A DNA stretch of 64,000 nt from Chryseobacterium defluvii (lineage in GTDB: Bacteria; Bacteroidota; Bacteroidia; Flavobacteriales; Weeksellaceae), in the NCBI RefSeq assembly GCF_003634775.1, contig NZ_RBXB01000004.1, forward strand, positions 1-64,000. Reading direction: 5' to 3'. Below are positions 15,983 to 24,884 of the stretch, piece after piece (position 1 is the first letter of the stretch; each line of letters opens with the position of its first letter). The notes beneath the pieces were generated by a model. That model searched no databases, was not told the origin of the DNA, and saw only the letters and a list, made by a program, of their open reading frames with translations. The position numbers were made by a program, and so were the translations under genes.

Positions 15983-17008
15983 ATGGAATTAGGAATAGGA
16001 ATGTTTGGCGATTTGGCTTTCGACCAGACAACCGGAAAATATAGAGATGCAGGAGTGAAAATCCGTGAGATCCTTGAGCAGGTAAAGCTAATGGATGAGG
16101 TGGGAATTGATGTATTTGCAATGGGAGAGCACCATCGTGCGGATTATGCTGTTTCATCTCCTGAAATGGTATTGGCAGCTGCCGCCAGTATCACTAAAAA
16201 TATAAAGCTGGCAAGCGGTGTAACGGTTTTAAGCTCATCCGAGCCGGTAAAAGTCTATGAAGATTTTTCAACATTGGATTTGATTTCTGACGGCCGTGCG
16301 GAAGTCTTCGTAGGACGGGGAAGCTTTATAGAATCTTTTCCCTTATATGGCTATTCACTGAATGATTATGAAGAGCTTTTTGACGAAAAACTGGACTTAT
16401 TATTAAAAATAAATTCAGAAGAAAATGTTTCATGGTCAGGAAAGCTTCGTGCTCCGATGCAAAATCAAACTGTGTATCCAAGGGCAAAAAATGCCGGGAA
16501 ATTATCCATCTGGAGAGCTGTTGGGGGAACCCCTCAATCTGTCCTTAACGCCGCGCAGTTAGGAATGCCTTTAGTGGTGGCTATTATTGGGGGAATGCCG
16601 ATCCAGTTTAGGAATTTAATTGAGTTTTATAAGCAGGAATATAAAAAAGCAGGACATGATGTTGCTGATATGCAGATAGCTATTCATTCTCATACATTTG
16701 TAAGCAATGATCCGGAAATAATTGAAGGGTATTTCCATACTTACAAATCCCAGATGGACAGAATTGGTTCTTCAAGAGGTTGGGCTCCTTACACTAAAAT
16801 GCAGTATGATGGAGGAAGGAGTAAAGACGGGGCACTGTTTATCGGAAATCCGGCTGAAGTTGCTGAAAAAATAGCCTATATGAAAGAAATCTTCGGAATT
16901 ACAAGATTTATAGGACACATGGATGTAGGTGATCCGGCCCATGATAGTATGATGAAATCTATCGAACTGTTTGGAAAAGAAGTAAAACCGGTCGTAAAAG
17001 ATCTATAA
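15983..17008 (+). CDS. LLM-class flavin-dependent oxidoreductase
   Basis: At 341 residues this matches the bacterial luciferase-like monooxygenase family, TIM-barrel enzymes that use FMNH2 or F420 to oxidise small molecules. It begins MELGIGMFGDLAFD, followed by VFAMGEHHRADYAVSSPEMV, where the EHH motif is typical of the family. ISDGRAEVFVGRG is the conserved strand and loop near the flavin. The substrate is unknown. The chosen start follows the -7 box at 15955; the extra 17 upstream codons look unlike a protein N terminus. A strong terminator follows the gene. Confidence 0.88.
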   Translation: MELGIGMFGDLAFDQTTGKYRDAGVKIREILEQVKLMDEVGIDVFAMGEHHRADYAVSSPEMVLAAAASITKNIKLASGVTVLSSSEPVKVYEDFSTLDLISDGRAEVFVGRGSFIESFPLYGYSLNDYEELFDEKLDLLLKINSEENVSWSGKLRAPMQNQTVYPRAKNAGKLSIWRAVGGTPQSVLNAAQLGMPLVVAIIGGMPIQFRNLIEFYKQEYKKAGHDVADMQIAIHSHTFVSNDPEIIEGYFHTYKSQMDRIGSSRGWAPYTKMQYDGGRSKDGALFIGNPAEVAEKIAYMKEIFGITRFIGHMDVGDPAHDSMMKSIELFGKEVKPVVKDL

Positions 17009-17011
17009 GAT

Positions 17012-17053
17012 AAACCCCCTTCGCTGAAGTTCAGCGAAGGGGGTTTATTTTAT
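17012..17053 (+). terminator. Strong terminator after the LLM gene
   Basis: A 17-bp perfect inverted repeat (AAACCCCCTTCGCTGAA and its complement) with a single central base, followed by T-rich sequence. Confidence 0.85.
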
Positions 17054-17091
17054 ATTTCATAATTATTCCCTTAATTTTACAAAAAAATAAC

Positions 17092-17331
17092 ATGCAGCAG
17101 CCTTCCAAAGATCCGCTACACGGAAAACGACTGGATGCCATTCTTGAAGAACTGGTAGAATATTATAATGGATTTGAAAAACTGGGTGAGCAGATTAAAA
17201 TCCGATGCTTTACAGATAATCCAAGCATAAACTCATCATTGAAATTTCTTAGAAAGACTCCTTGGGCAAGAGAAAAAGTGGAAAGCTTATACCTCTATGT
17301 TCTAAGGCAGAAAAAAAGAAACGAAAAATAA
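17092..17331 (+). CDS. VF530-family DNA-binding protein (DUF2132)
   Basis: This 79-residue protein matches the small VF530 family throughout: DPLHGKRLDAILEELVEYY, then IRCFTDNPSINSSLKFLRKT, then PWAREKVESLYLY. Structures from this family show a compact helical fold, and the family is described as DNA-binding, though its cellular role is not established. The basic C terminus (RQKKRNEK) is consistent with nucleic-acid contact. It is a cytoplasmic protein. The FKBP isomerase gene follows 120 bp later with its own promoter box. Confidence 0.9.
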   Translation: MQQPSKDPLHGKRLDAILEELVEYYNGFEKLGEQIKIRCFTDNPSINSSLKFLRKTPWAREKVESLYLYVLRQKKRNEK

Positions 17332-17401
17332 GAAAAAACGACCGGAATATGGCTTTAAGACTCTTCCTTGGTGTTTTTCCAAATCGCTCATTTAAAAATA
17401 G

Positions 17402-17409
17402 TATATTTG
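17402..17409 (+). promoter_or_regulatory. -7 box of the FKBP isomerase gene (TATATTTG)
   Basis: TATATTTG followed by TGCC is a full consensus match, 43 bp ahead of the ATG. Confidence 0.6.
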
Positions 17410-17451
17410 TGCCGTTAATCGTGAAAAAGCATCACGACAAAAAAGAAAAAA

Positions 17452-17952
17452 ATGACAATTGAAAACAATCATGTTGTAGCAGTAAGCTACATTCTTCATA
17501 TAATTGAAGAAGATGGAAGTAAAGTTCTTGTAGAAGAAACAACGGCAGAAAATCCTCTTACATTTTTATACGGTGTGGGAATGATGATCCCAAAATTTGA
17601 ACAAAATATCCTTGGTTTGAAAGCTGGTGATAAAGCAGCTTTTACAATTCAGCCTGAAGAAGCGTATGGCGAAAGACAGCCGGATGCTTTGGCGCAATTA
17701 CCTATCGATATGTTCAAGGAAGCCGGAACTCCGCCTGTAGGAGCTATTTTACCTCTATCCGATAATCAGGGGAATAATTTTCAGGCAATTGTAGTGGAAG
17801 TAACAGACGAAGCTGTAGTAGCGGATCTTAACCATCCAATGGCAGGAAAAGTTCTGGATTTCCAGGTAGAAGTTTTGAACACACGTCCGGCAACAGCAGA
17901 AGAACTGGCACATGGCCATGCTCACGGAATTGACGGAACCGATGCTCACTAA
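17452..17952 (+). CDS. slyD: FKBP-type peptidyl-prolyl cis-trans isomerase, SlyD-like
   Basis: SlyD proteins speed proline isomerisation and act as chaperones in the cytoplasm. The 166-residue sequence has the FKBP part first, VSYILHIIEEDGSKVLVEET, then LYGVGMMIPKFEQNILGLK, the core of the SlyD FKBP domain. A chaperone insert-in-flap follows (GERQPDALAQLPIDMF to LNHPMAGKVLDFQVEVL). NHPMAGKVLDFQVEV is the SlyD signature LNHPLAGK. The His-rich tail (HGHAHGIDGTDAH) is a short version of the metal-binding tail that SlyD uses for nickel. The tail is shorter than in E. coli. It is monocistronic, with its own -7 box and terminator. Confidence 0.9.
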   Translation: MTIENNHVVAVSYILHIIEEDGSKVLVEETTAENPLTFLYGVGMMIPKFEQNILGLKAGDKAAFTIQPEEAYGERQPDALAQLPIDMFKEAGTPPVGAILPLSDNQGNNFQAIVVEVTDEAVVADLNHPMAGKVLDFQVEVLNTRPATAEELAHGHAHGIDGTDAH

Positions 17953-17957
17953 AATAT

Positions 17958-17987
17958 AAATGTCCGATTTTATCGGACATTTTTTAT
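17958..17987. terminator. Terminator between slyD and ychJ
   Basis: AAATGTCCGA and TCGGACATTT form a 10-bp stem with loop TTTTA and a T run. The genes converge here, and the A run on the other side may serve ychJ. Confidence 0.8.
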
Positions 17988-18006
17988 TTTCACAAGTATT
18001 TCATGA

Positions 18007-18384
18007 TTACTCCATAAATTCACCTGAAACATAATACCACCGGTCATGCATTTTCTGAAAAATGGAAAATTCATGGTGAAGCTGTGAGCTCCCGTTCTGA
18101 TCGGTATAATATGCTTTAAATTCAACCTGATTCAGGGCCGGTGTCTGTACGATTTCCAGCCTTGTCCACTCATTGATCTCACCCCATTCCTGAAGATCAG
18201 CCTTATGATGAAATTTTCGCTTTCCCGGAAGGGTAGTGTCCATTAAGTATTCACCATTGGGTATGGCAAAGGCGGAAAACCTTGAACGCATCAATGCTTC
18301 GGCGGTCGGAGCATGCTTTTCTCCGGTGTGATAAGGTTTACAGCAATCTTCGTATAATTTTCCTGAGCAACAAGGACAGTCCAT
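18007..18384 (-). CDS. YchJ-family SEC-C motif protein
   Basis: The 125-residue protein opens with a SEC-C zinc-binding motif, CPCCSGKLYEDCC, whose cysteines bind zinc in SecA and related proteins. The rest matches the YchJ core: AEALMRSRFSAFAIPNGEYL, then EWTRLEIV and VEFKAYYTD, a strand pattern of the NTF2/cystatin-like fold. YchJ proteins usually have 120-160 residues, so this one is complete though it lacks the second SEC-C motif found in longer members. No molecular function is known. It is cytoplasmic and apparently a single-gene unit. Confidence 0.88.
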   Translation of the reverse strand: MDCPCCSGKLYEDCCKPYHTGEKHAPTAEALMRSRFSAFAIPNGEYLMDTTLPGKRKFHHKADLQEWGEINEWTRLEIVQTPALNQVEFKAYYTDQNGSSQLHHEFSIFQKMHDRWYYVSGEFME

Positions 18385-18449
18385 TCTATATTTTTAAATT
18401 GTCAACCACAAAAATCTCAAAAAAAATTGAATTGGAATTTATTTTGATA

Positions 18450-18479
18450 AAAAAAGAAGCATTCCATATGAATGCTTCT
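18450..18479 (-). terminator. Terminator of the M3 peptidase gene
   Basis: On the minus strand AGAAGCATTC and GAATGCTTCT form a perfect 10-bp stem with loop ATATG and a T-run of five or more. Confidence 0.85.
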
Positions 18480-18485
18480 AATATA

Positions 18486-20627
18486 TTATTTTATAAATCC
18501 TCTGCTTCTTAACAATGGTTTGATATCCGGGTCATGTCCCGTAAAGTCTCTGAATGCCTGGTTCAGATCCACTGAATTTCCTACGGAAAGAATATATTTT
18601 CTGAAACGGTCACCATTTTCTCTTGTCAAGCCACCATTATTCTTAATCCATTCCCAGGCGTCATTATCCAGTGTTTCAGACCATAAATAAGCATAATATC
18701 CTGCTGAATATCCGCCGCCCCAAATATGAGCAAAATAAGGAGTATGATATCTTGGAGGTACAGTTGCCAAGGTAAAGCCGTGGTTTGTCAAAGATTGTTT
18801 TTCAAAATCCAGAACGGGAATTAATTGGTTCTCACTGGTAACAGTATGCCAGTCCATATCCAAGGCAGCGGCAGAAACCAATTCTGTTGTCATATACCCC
18901 TGATTGAAAGTTGCTGCTTTTTTAATTTTATCAACCAGAGTTTGTGGAATAGGCTGCTTGGTTTCATAATGAACAGCGTAATTTTTTAAAATGATCGGAT
19001 CTAAAGCCCAGTGCTCGTTGATCTGAGAAGGGAACTCTACGAAATCTCTCGGAACACTGGTTCCCGAAAGAGAAGGATATTGCTGGCTTGCAAACATCCC
19101 GTGAATAGAATGTCCGAATTCATGGAACATTGTAGAAACATCATCATAGCTAATTAATGAAGGTTTACCAGGAGCCGGTTTTTGGTAATTGAAACAATTA
19201 ACGATTACAGGCTTGGTTCCCAATAAATAGGATTGCTCCACAAAATTACTCATCCATGCACCCCCATTTTTAGAATCTCTGGTATAGAAATCCAAATAGT
19301 AAATAGCAATAGATTTACCATCATGGTCGAAAACTTCATACGCTACTACTTCAGGATGATAAACAGGTAAATCTGTTCTCTTTTTGAAAGTAATTCCATA
19401 GAACTTTTCTGCAGCATAGAAAACACCTTTTTCCAATACGGTTGTTACCTCGAAATAGGGTTTAATCTGGTTCTCGTCAAGATCATACTTTGCTTTTCTT
19501 ACCTGCTCCGCATAGAAATTCCAGTCCCAAGGTTCTACTTTAAAGCCACCTTTTTGCTGATCGATCAGGTCCTGAATGTCTTTAGCTTCACGTCTTGCTG
19601 TTTCCACAGCGGGAGTTGCAATCTGGTTCATCAGTTTTACAGCTGCTTCAGGGGTTTTAGCCATCTGATCCTGAAGCTTCCATTCCGCAAAATTTTTCTT
19701 GCCTAAAATCTGAGCTTTTTTTAATCTGAGCTTGGCTAGCTTTTCAATTGTTTCTCTGGTATCATTTCCATCACTTTTTTCAGCTCTTAACCAGGAAGCC
19801 TTAAATAATTTTTCCCTTGTTGTCCTGTTTTTAAGATTTTGCAATAAAGGCTGTTGAGTTGTATTCTGTAACGTAAGAAGATATTTTCCGGGCTGCCCTG
19901 CATTTTTGGCATCTGTTGCTGCAGCTGCAATTTCATCGGCAGAGAGTCCGTCCAACTCTTTCACGTCTGAAAAGAACACGCCCCCTTGTTTTCTTGCTTC
20001 CAAAAGTTTATTGGAATATTGGGTGGAAAGAGAAGCCATTTCCTGATTAATCTGCTTCAACTTCTCTTTATCTGCAGAAGACAGGTTGGCTCCCGCAATT
20101 TCGAAATTCTGTTTATAAAATTGTAATAGCCTTTTGCTTTCGGCATCCAGGCCGGTTTCTTTAATTGATTTTATTCTTTGGTAAAGATTTTCATTCAGGT
20201 ACATTTTATCCGAATGGGCAGCAAAAACAGGAGCATATTCTTCATCCAATGCCTGTAATGTAGGATTTGTATTGGCGCTGGTTAAATTAGAGAAAACGAT
20301 AATGGCCCTTTTGAATACTTCACCACTTTTTTCCAGTGCTACAATTGTATTTTCAAAGGTAGGAGTTGCAGGGTTATTTGCAATTTTTAAAATTTCAGCA
20401 TCATGCTGTTTTAATCCGAAATCAAAAGCCGGTTTGAAATGTTCATCCTTGATTTTATCAAACTCCGGAGCTTCATACTGAAGCGTGCTTTTTTTCATAA
20501 AAGGATTGGAGGATAATGATGAATCCGGTACAGGAATCTCCTGTTGAGTATCATTTTTTTTCATTGTAGTACAAGAGTAATTGAATGCCAAAGCGGAAAT
20601 TAACAATACTGATGAAATATTTTTCAT
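18486..20627 (-). CDS. dcp: M3-family metallopeptidase (peptidyl-dipeptidase Dcp type), lipoprotein
   Basis: The 713-residue protein matches thimet/Dcp-type M3 zinc peptidases, which trim short peptides, often removing C-terminal dipeptides. The zinc site HEFGHSIHG lies near residues 502-510, with the third ligand Glu expected in the downstream EFPSQINEHWAL segment. The motif SYDDVSTMFHEFGH and the YYAYLWSETLDNDAW segment are characteristic of Dcp. The N terminus is a lipoprotein signal with Cys after FNYS, so it is periplasmic and membrane-anchored, unlike cytoplasmic oligopeptidase A. It is transcribed alone, divergent from the head GIN gene. Confidence 0.92.
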   Translation of the reverse strand: MKNISSVLLISALAFNYSCTTMKKNDTQQEIPVPDSSLSSNPFMKKSTLQYEAPEFDKIKDEHFKPAFDFGLKQHDAEILKIANNPATPTFENTIVALEKSGEVFKRAIIVFSNLTSANTNPTLQALDEEYAPVFAAHSDKMYLNENLYQRIKSIKETGLDAESKRLLQFYKQNFEIAGANLSSADKEKLKQINQEMASLSTQYSNKLLEARKQGGVFFSDVKELDGLSADEIAAAATDAKNAGQPGKYLLTLQNTTQQPLLQNLKNRTTREKLFKASWLRAEKSDGNDTRETIEKLAKLRLKKAQILGKKNFAEWKLQDQMAKTPEAAVKLMNQIATPAVETARREAKDIQDLIDQQKGGFKVEPWDWNFYAEQVRKAKYDLDENQIKPYFEVTTVLEKGVFYAAEKFYGITFKKRTDLPVYHPEVVAYEVFDHDGKSIAIYYLDFYTRDSKNGGAWMSNFVEQSYLLGTKPVIVNCFNYQKPAPGKPSLISYDDVSTMFHEFGHSIHGMFASQQYPSLSGTSVPRDFVEFPSQINEHWALDPIILKNYAVHYETKQPIPQTLVDKIKKAATFNQGYMTTELVSAAALDMDWHTVTSENQLIPVLDFEKQSLTNHGFTLATVPPRYHTPYFAHIWGGGYSAGYYAYLWSETLDNDAWEWIKNNGGLTRENGDRFRKYILSVGNSVDLNQAFRDFTGHDPDIKPLLRSRGFIK

Positions 20628-20685
20628 AAATTAGTTGTTATTAAAGTATAAAGATATTAAAACTTAACTTATTAAAACAGTAAAC

Positions 20686-21498
20686 ATGAAACCAACAACT
20701 CTTTTTATTTTTTCAGCTGTAGCATTATTAGCCTCTTGTAACGAAAAACAGGAAAGAAGAGAAAAAAACAATAATTGGGTAGACCAGGTTACCAATAAAG
20801 ATCACGGTCCCATTAAAGAGAAAGAATTCAATGGTGATTTTGATGAAATTGAGGTTTCTCAATCTATTGAAGCTGAAATTGTAAAATCGGATAAAGAGAG
20901 AGTGGTGATTTCCGCTCCTGAAAATATCATTGACGAAATTCTGGTGGATAATGATGGCGGAAAATTGCATATTCATTATAAAACGGGAATAAGAGTCATG
21001 AATAACCACAGAGTGACTGCAAAAATATATACAAAAGATTTCTCAAAACTTATAGCCAACTCTGCTGCAAATATTGTAGTAAAAGATAAATTCACCCAGG
21101 AAAAAACAAATATTGAAATTTCCAGCGCTGCAAAAATCACTGGCGATATGGAAGCCAATGACTTTGATATCTCAGTTGATAGCAGCGGAAATTTTGAAGG
21201 TAAGATCTGGGCGGTGGATTTAGATGCGGACGCTTCTTCGGCCGCAAGCGTTACAATGTCCGGAAAAGCCAAAAATGCGGATATAAGTTCTTCTTCCGGA
21301 AGTAGTATTTCTGCCCGGGAAGTAACAGCAGAGAATGTGATAGCTGAAGCATCAAGCGGAGCAAGTGTTGAAATAAGTGTTACTTCAAAAATAGATGCGG
21401 AAGCCTCGTCAGGAGGGAGTGTAAATGCCTATAAAAAAGGGAATGTTACGAATGTTACGAAAAACGAAAGCAGTGGCGGAAGTGTAACTGTTCAATAA
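20686..21498 (+). CDS. Head GIN domain lipoprotein (DUF2807)
   Basis: This 270-residue product has a lipoprotein signal (ALLASC, Cys19). It matches the head GIN domain family of Bacteroidota, right-handed beta-helix-like repeat proteins of unclear role at the cell envelope. Evidence is the opening GDFDEIEVSQSIEAEIVKSD, a typical DUF2807 start, and later repeated ladders such as ANSAANIVVKDKF, SSAAKITGDMEA, and DASSAASVTMSGKAKNADIS. The C-terminal half is rich in Ser, Ala and Gly with repeated SSG/SGGS turns. It faces the 3' end of the antiporter gene with only 3 bp between, without a clear terminator. Confidence 0.88.
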   Translation: MKPTTLFIFSAVALLASCNEKQERREKNNNWVDQVTNKDHGPIKEKEFNGDFDEIEVSQSIEAEIVKSDKERVVISAPENIIDEILVDNDGGKLHIHYKTGIRVMNNHRVTAKIYTKDFSKLIANSAANIVVKDKFTQEKTNIEISSAAKITGDMEANDFDISVDSSGNFEGKIWAVDLDADASSAASVTMSGKAKNADISSSSGSSISAREVTAENVIAEASSGASVEISVTSKIDAEASSGGSVNAYKKGNVTNVTKNESSGGSVTVQ

Positions 21499-21501
21499 AG
21501 A

Positions 21502-23385
21502 TTAATTGGGCTCCTCATCTTCTTCATCTGCGGATGAGGATCCTTCCCAGTTTTTATTTTCAAAATTTATATTATCATAGGCCAATAATTCCTCTTCACG
21601 CTGGAGGATTTCTTTTGTGGTAAATAATAGGATTTCATCATCATTATCTTTAGTTTTTGCCAGTCTTCTGATAGAGGCCTTATCGATTGCCATGAACCTC
21701 TGTCCAAGACGTCTTGCTGCGTATTTTCGCATTCCGGTTTCATGCAAAACGTCAACAGCCATATCCACTGCTGTTCCCAATGTCTCACGGTACACATTAT
21801 TGATACCGTTATTGAGATAGCCGTACGCATCAATCCTGTTTTTTGCTCTCACGAAGATTTTCACCTTAGGATAATGTTCACGGACTATATCTGCAATGAA
21901 TTTATTATCATCCGGATCGTCCAGGCAAAGCACCAAAACTTCAGCGTCTTCAATTCCTGCCGCCCTCAGAATGGGAATTCTTGTAGCATCACCATAATAG
22001 ACTTTAAAGCCATAACTTCTTAATAATTTTACCCGGTCCGAGTCCCTGTCCAAAACAGTAGCCGATATTTTATTAGCTCTTAATAAACGTCCGACCGTAC
22101 TTCCAAAATGCCCGAAACCGACAATAATAATTTTCTTTTGGCTGACGTTGCTATCCAGAATATTAAAATCTTGGCTTTCATCCGGAATATCTTTAATAAA
22201 TCTTGGAGTTATAATTTTGTCATTGATAATCAGCAGAAAAGGAGTAATACACATGGTAATAGCTGTTACTGCCATCATCTGAGCATTTAGTTCGGGGTTT
22301 AAAAGATAAAGACTGGATGCATAATTGATCAAAACAAAAGCAAATTCCCCAACCTGAGAGAGCGCAAAAGCATAAAATAAGCTTTGTGGGGTATCAATAC
22401 GGAAAAATCTTCCGATGGCAAACAAAACGATAAATTTTATGAGTAGAACAGCAAATACAGTACTGAAAATAAATAAGGGGTCCTGCTGGATAACGCTGAA
22501 ATTCATTGTTGAACCAACACTTACGAAGAACACGGCTAATAATAAGCCTTTAAAAGGATCGATCTGGGCCTCCAGTTCATGCCGGAATTCACTGTTGGCC
22601 AGCATAACTCCTGCCAGGAAAGCTCCTAAGGCTGGGGATAATCCGATCACTATCATGAGCTCTGAAACTCCGATCACCAAAAACAGGGAAGACGCAGTTA
22701 ACAATTCCGTCATACCCGACTTTGAAACATACCTTAAAAATGGAACAAAAACATATCGTCCCAGTAAAATTAAAAGAACCACCCCCATAATTACCGTTAC
22801 AGCCTGTAGCCATTCCGGAAGGGTTTGAATAAGGACCTGTATTTCATTATTGTGATGGGTTGCCTTATAATTAGCAATGATCGGTAAAATAGCGAGAATC
22901 GGTATTACGGCGATATCCTGAAACAGCAAGGTGGAAAACGAAGCTTCTCCGGCTGTGGTTTTCAGATAATTTTTTTCCTGCAAAGTCTGCAAAACAATAG
23001 CGGTGGAAGACAATGCGAAACATATAGCAATAGCAATAGCTTTATCAAGCCGCCATCCGGCTGTCATGAAAACAAGAAAAAGCAAGGCAATGGTAAGAAG
23101 CATTTGGGTAAGCCCTAATCCTACAATCTTTTTCCGCATCTCCCAGAACTTTCGGGGTTCCAGCTCTAGCCCTACTAAGAATAAAAGCATAATTACCCCA
23201 AATTCACTGGCGTGCATAATATCATCCACATCCTTTCCTGTAAGCCTGAGAACATAAGGACCAATAATAATTCCTCCCGCAATATACCCAATAACGGAAC
23301 TTAAACCGAATTTCCTGGCCAGCGGGACCATAATAATGGCTACGCCCAGGAAAAGGAGGGTGTTCATGGCTAACGTAGGTTCCAT
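21502..23385 (-). CDS. Cation:proton antiporter 2 family protein with RCK domain (KefB/KefC-like)
   Basis: The 627-residue protein has the CPA2 antiporter layout: about 12-13 hydrophobic helices (1-390), then a regulatory RCK/TrkA-N domain (about 410-540) starting KKIIIVGFGHFGSTVGRLL, with the nucleotide-binding GxGxxG as GFGHFG. The membrane part includes LALQDIAVIPILAI-like sequence (FQDIAVIPILAILP) and SVIGYIAGGIIIGPYVLRL, both typical of Kef. KefB/KefC release potassium when glutathione adducts appear; the transported ion here is inferred as K+ or Na+ against H+. The flavoprotein gene upstream ends 3 bp ahead of its start, as in kef operons. Confidence 0.9.
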   Translation of the reverse strand: MEPTLAMNTLLFLGVAIIMVPLARKFGLSSVIGYIAGGIIIGPYVLRLTGKDVDDIMHASEFGVIMLLFLVGLELEPRKFWEMRKKIVGLGLTQMLLTIALLFLVFMTAGWRLDKAIAIAICFALSSTAIVLQTLQEKNYLKTTAGEASFSTLLFQDIAVIPILAILPIIANYKATHHNNEIQVLIQTLPEWLQAVTVIMGVVLLILLGRYVFVPFLRYVSKSGMTELLTASSLFLVIGVSELMIVIGLSPALGAFLAGVMLANSEFRHELEAQIDPFKGLLLAVFFVSVGSTMNFSVIQQDPLFIFSTVFAVLLIKFIVLFAIGRFFRIDTPQSLFYAFALSQVGEFAFVLINYASSLYLLNPELNAQMMAVTAITMCITPFLLIINDKIITPRFIKDIPDESQDFNILDSNVSQKKIIIVGFGHFGSTVGRLLRANKISATVLDRDSDRVKLLRSYGFKVYYGDATRIPILRAAGIEDAEVLVLCLDDPDDNKFIADIVREHYPKVKIFVRAKNRIDAYGYLNNGINNVYRETLGTAVDMAVDVLHETGMRKYAARRLGQRFMAIDKASIRRLAKTKDNDDEILLFTTKEILQREEELLAYDNINFENKNWEGSSSADEEDEEPN

Positions 23386-23388
23386 AGG

Positions 23389-23910
23389 CTATTGATTAAG
23401 AATTTCCATAAATTCCTGCTTATGTTTAATGATTTCTTTTTTGGTGAGTTTATTGGCTTCATACACCACCTTGATAAGCTTGATATCAGCTTTGAAAACA
23501 CGTAAAGAAACAATCAATCCACTGATCAGCTCTTCGATGGTATACTGGTAAGTTCCGGTTTTGCTGAACGATCTTTCCTTTCCGCCGGTGGTGACCAGAA
23601 TATAAACCTCTTTTCCCTGTAGGGGGTTATATTCTCCTTCCTTCAGCCAATCCCGGTCGAAAACTTCATCAATCCATAATCTTAATAAGGGAGGCATTCC
23701 GAACCAGATGATCGGAAACTGGAAAATGAAACGGTCGTAATTTTTCAGGCGTTTTCTTTCTCTGAAGGCGGCAATATGAAAATCCGGATACTCTTCATAC
23801 AGGTCTCTGAGCGTGTAATGCTGATGACGAACATAGAAATTGATGAGTTCTACATTCGAATTGGAGTGTTCCAGATAAGGGTGTGCAAAAATCACCAACG
23901 TCTTTTTCAT
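23389..23910 (-). CDS. NAD(P)H-dependent oxidoreductase, KefF/KefG-like
   Basis: The 173-residue flavodoxin-fold protein resembles the ancillary quinone oxidoreductases KefF and KefG that are needed for full Kef activity. Signatures are VIFAHPYLEHSNSNVEL at the N terminus (FMN phosphate site), FIFQFPIIWFGMPPLLRLW, and LVTTGGKERSF. It is immediately upstream of the KefB-like antiporter with 3 bp between, so they are almost certainly one operon and a functional pair. A cytoplasmic, membrane-associated role is inferred from that pairing. Confidence 0.88.
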   Translation of the reverse strand: MKKTLVIFAHPYLEHSNSNVELINFYVRHQHYTLRDLYEEYPDFHIAAFRERKRLKNYDRFIFQFPIIWFGMPPLLRLWIDEVFDRDWLKEGEYNPLQGKEVYILVTTGGKERSFSKTGTYQYTIEELISGLIVSLRVFKADIKLIKVVYEANKLTKKEIIKHKQEFMEILNQ

Positions 23911-24019
23911 GAAACCTGTTTTCAGTAAATTTAATAAATTTTTGCCGGATATGCCATAGAATATAGCCTGTTGATTTTAATAATAAGAATATAAGAGGGA
24001 ATGTATATTTTAAGAATAA

Positions 24020-24050
24020 TAAAAAACCCGGTCAGAGAAATGACCGGGTT
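24020..24050 (-). terminator. Terminator of the lemA-TPM operon
   Basis: On the minus strand AACCCGGTCA and TGACCGGGTT make a perfect 10-bp stem, loop TTTCTC, followed by TTTTATT. Confidence 0.85.
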
Positions 24051-24071
24051 TATATTTATTATACCTTTTAA

Positions 24072-24884
24072 TTACCATCCTCCGGATGCACCGCCGCCGC
24101 CGAAACTTCCGCCTCCGCCAAAGCCTCCGAAGCCACCGCCACCGCCGGAACTTCCGCCACCGAACCCACCGCCAAAGCTGCCCGGGAACGGGAAGAATCC
24201 CCCCGGATAATTTCTGCGGCCCCTTCGGGTGATGATCACATCATCGTCATCATTGTAGCCGCCTCCGCCGCCGCCTTTATTTTTGATGATGATAATCAGA
24301 ATGATGAAGATTATAAAGGCAATGATCATAATGGTTAAAATACCTGATGAATCTCCGGAGCTGTCATTCGGCGTCACTAAAGGTTTAAATTTACCCTGTA
24401 GCGCTTCCATGATCGCTGAGGTTCCCCGATTGATCCCTTCGTACCAAAGCCCTTGTTTGAAATTAGGAGTCACGATATAATCCAGAATTTGTCCGGCAAC
24501 TGAGGCCGTTAAATATTTTTCAACAGCTCTTCCTTGCTGGATAGCCATTTTCCTGTCTTCTGTAGCGATGAGGAAAACAACACCATTGTCTATTCCTTTC
24601 TGTCCGATTCCCCATTTTTCTCCGAACATAGTCGCCAAAAAATTGATATCTTCTCCTTTTGTAGAGGGAATAATAATTACTTCGATTTCGGTTGAGGTAG
24701 AATCTGAAAACTTGATAAGTTTGTTATTCAGCTCATCTCTTTCCTGCTGGGTCAGCAATCCTGCTTCATCATACACAGGGTAGAGAATGTTCGGTTTTTG
24801 GGGAATAGTATACTGTGCTGATACAATATGGTAAAAGCAGATGAATAGAAATGAAAATACTATTTTAAGAGAACGTAATTTCAT
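24072..24884 (-). CDS. TPM-domain protein with glycine-rich tail
   Basis: This 270-residue protein has a signal peptide (to about residue 23), a TPM domain (about 30-170), a single transmembrane helix (IMIIAFIIFIILIIIIK, about 185-205) and an extremely glycine-rich C terminus (GGGGYNDDDD, later GGGFGGGSSGG). TPM domains are alpha/beta folds found in plant TLP18.3 and bacterial envelope proteins; some show phosphatase activity. Landmarks are VYDEAGLLTQQERDELN and IEVIIIPSTKGEDIN, the usual TPM start. The layout is that of YgcG-type proteins. It is the last gene of the lemA operon and overlaps the preceding TPM gene by 20 bp. Confidence 0.87.
   Translation of the reverse strand: MKLRSLKIVFSFLFICFYHIVSAQYTIPQKPNILYPVYDEAGLLTQQERDELNNKLIKFSDSTSTEIEVIIIPSTKGEDINFLATMFGEKWGIGQKGIDNGVVFLIATEDRKMAIQQGRAVEKYLTASVAGQILDYIVTPNFKQGLWYEGINRGTSAIMEALQGKFKPLVTPNDSSGDSSGILTIMIIAFIIFIILIIIIKNKGGGGGGYNDDDDVIITRRGRRNYPGGFFPFPGSFGGGFGGGSSGGGGGFGGFGGGGSFGGGGASGGW

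Noticed and set aside
22415..22828. 137-residue frame opposite the antiporter
   Set aside because: It lies entirely antisense to the membrane part of the Kef-like gene, with no family signal.
24001..24210. Proline-rich frame opposite the TPM gene tail
   Set aside because: It is the antisense image of the glycine-rich end of the TPM protein (Gly codons read as Pro on the other strand) and has no start context or homology.
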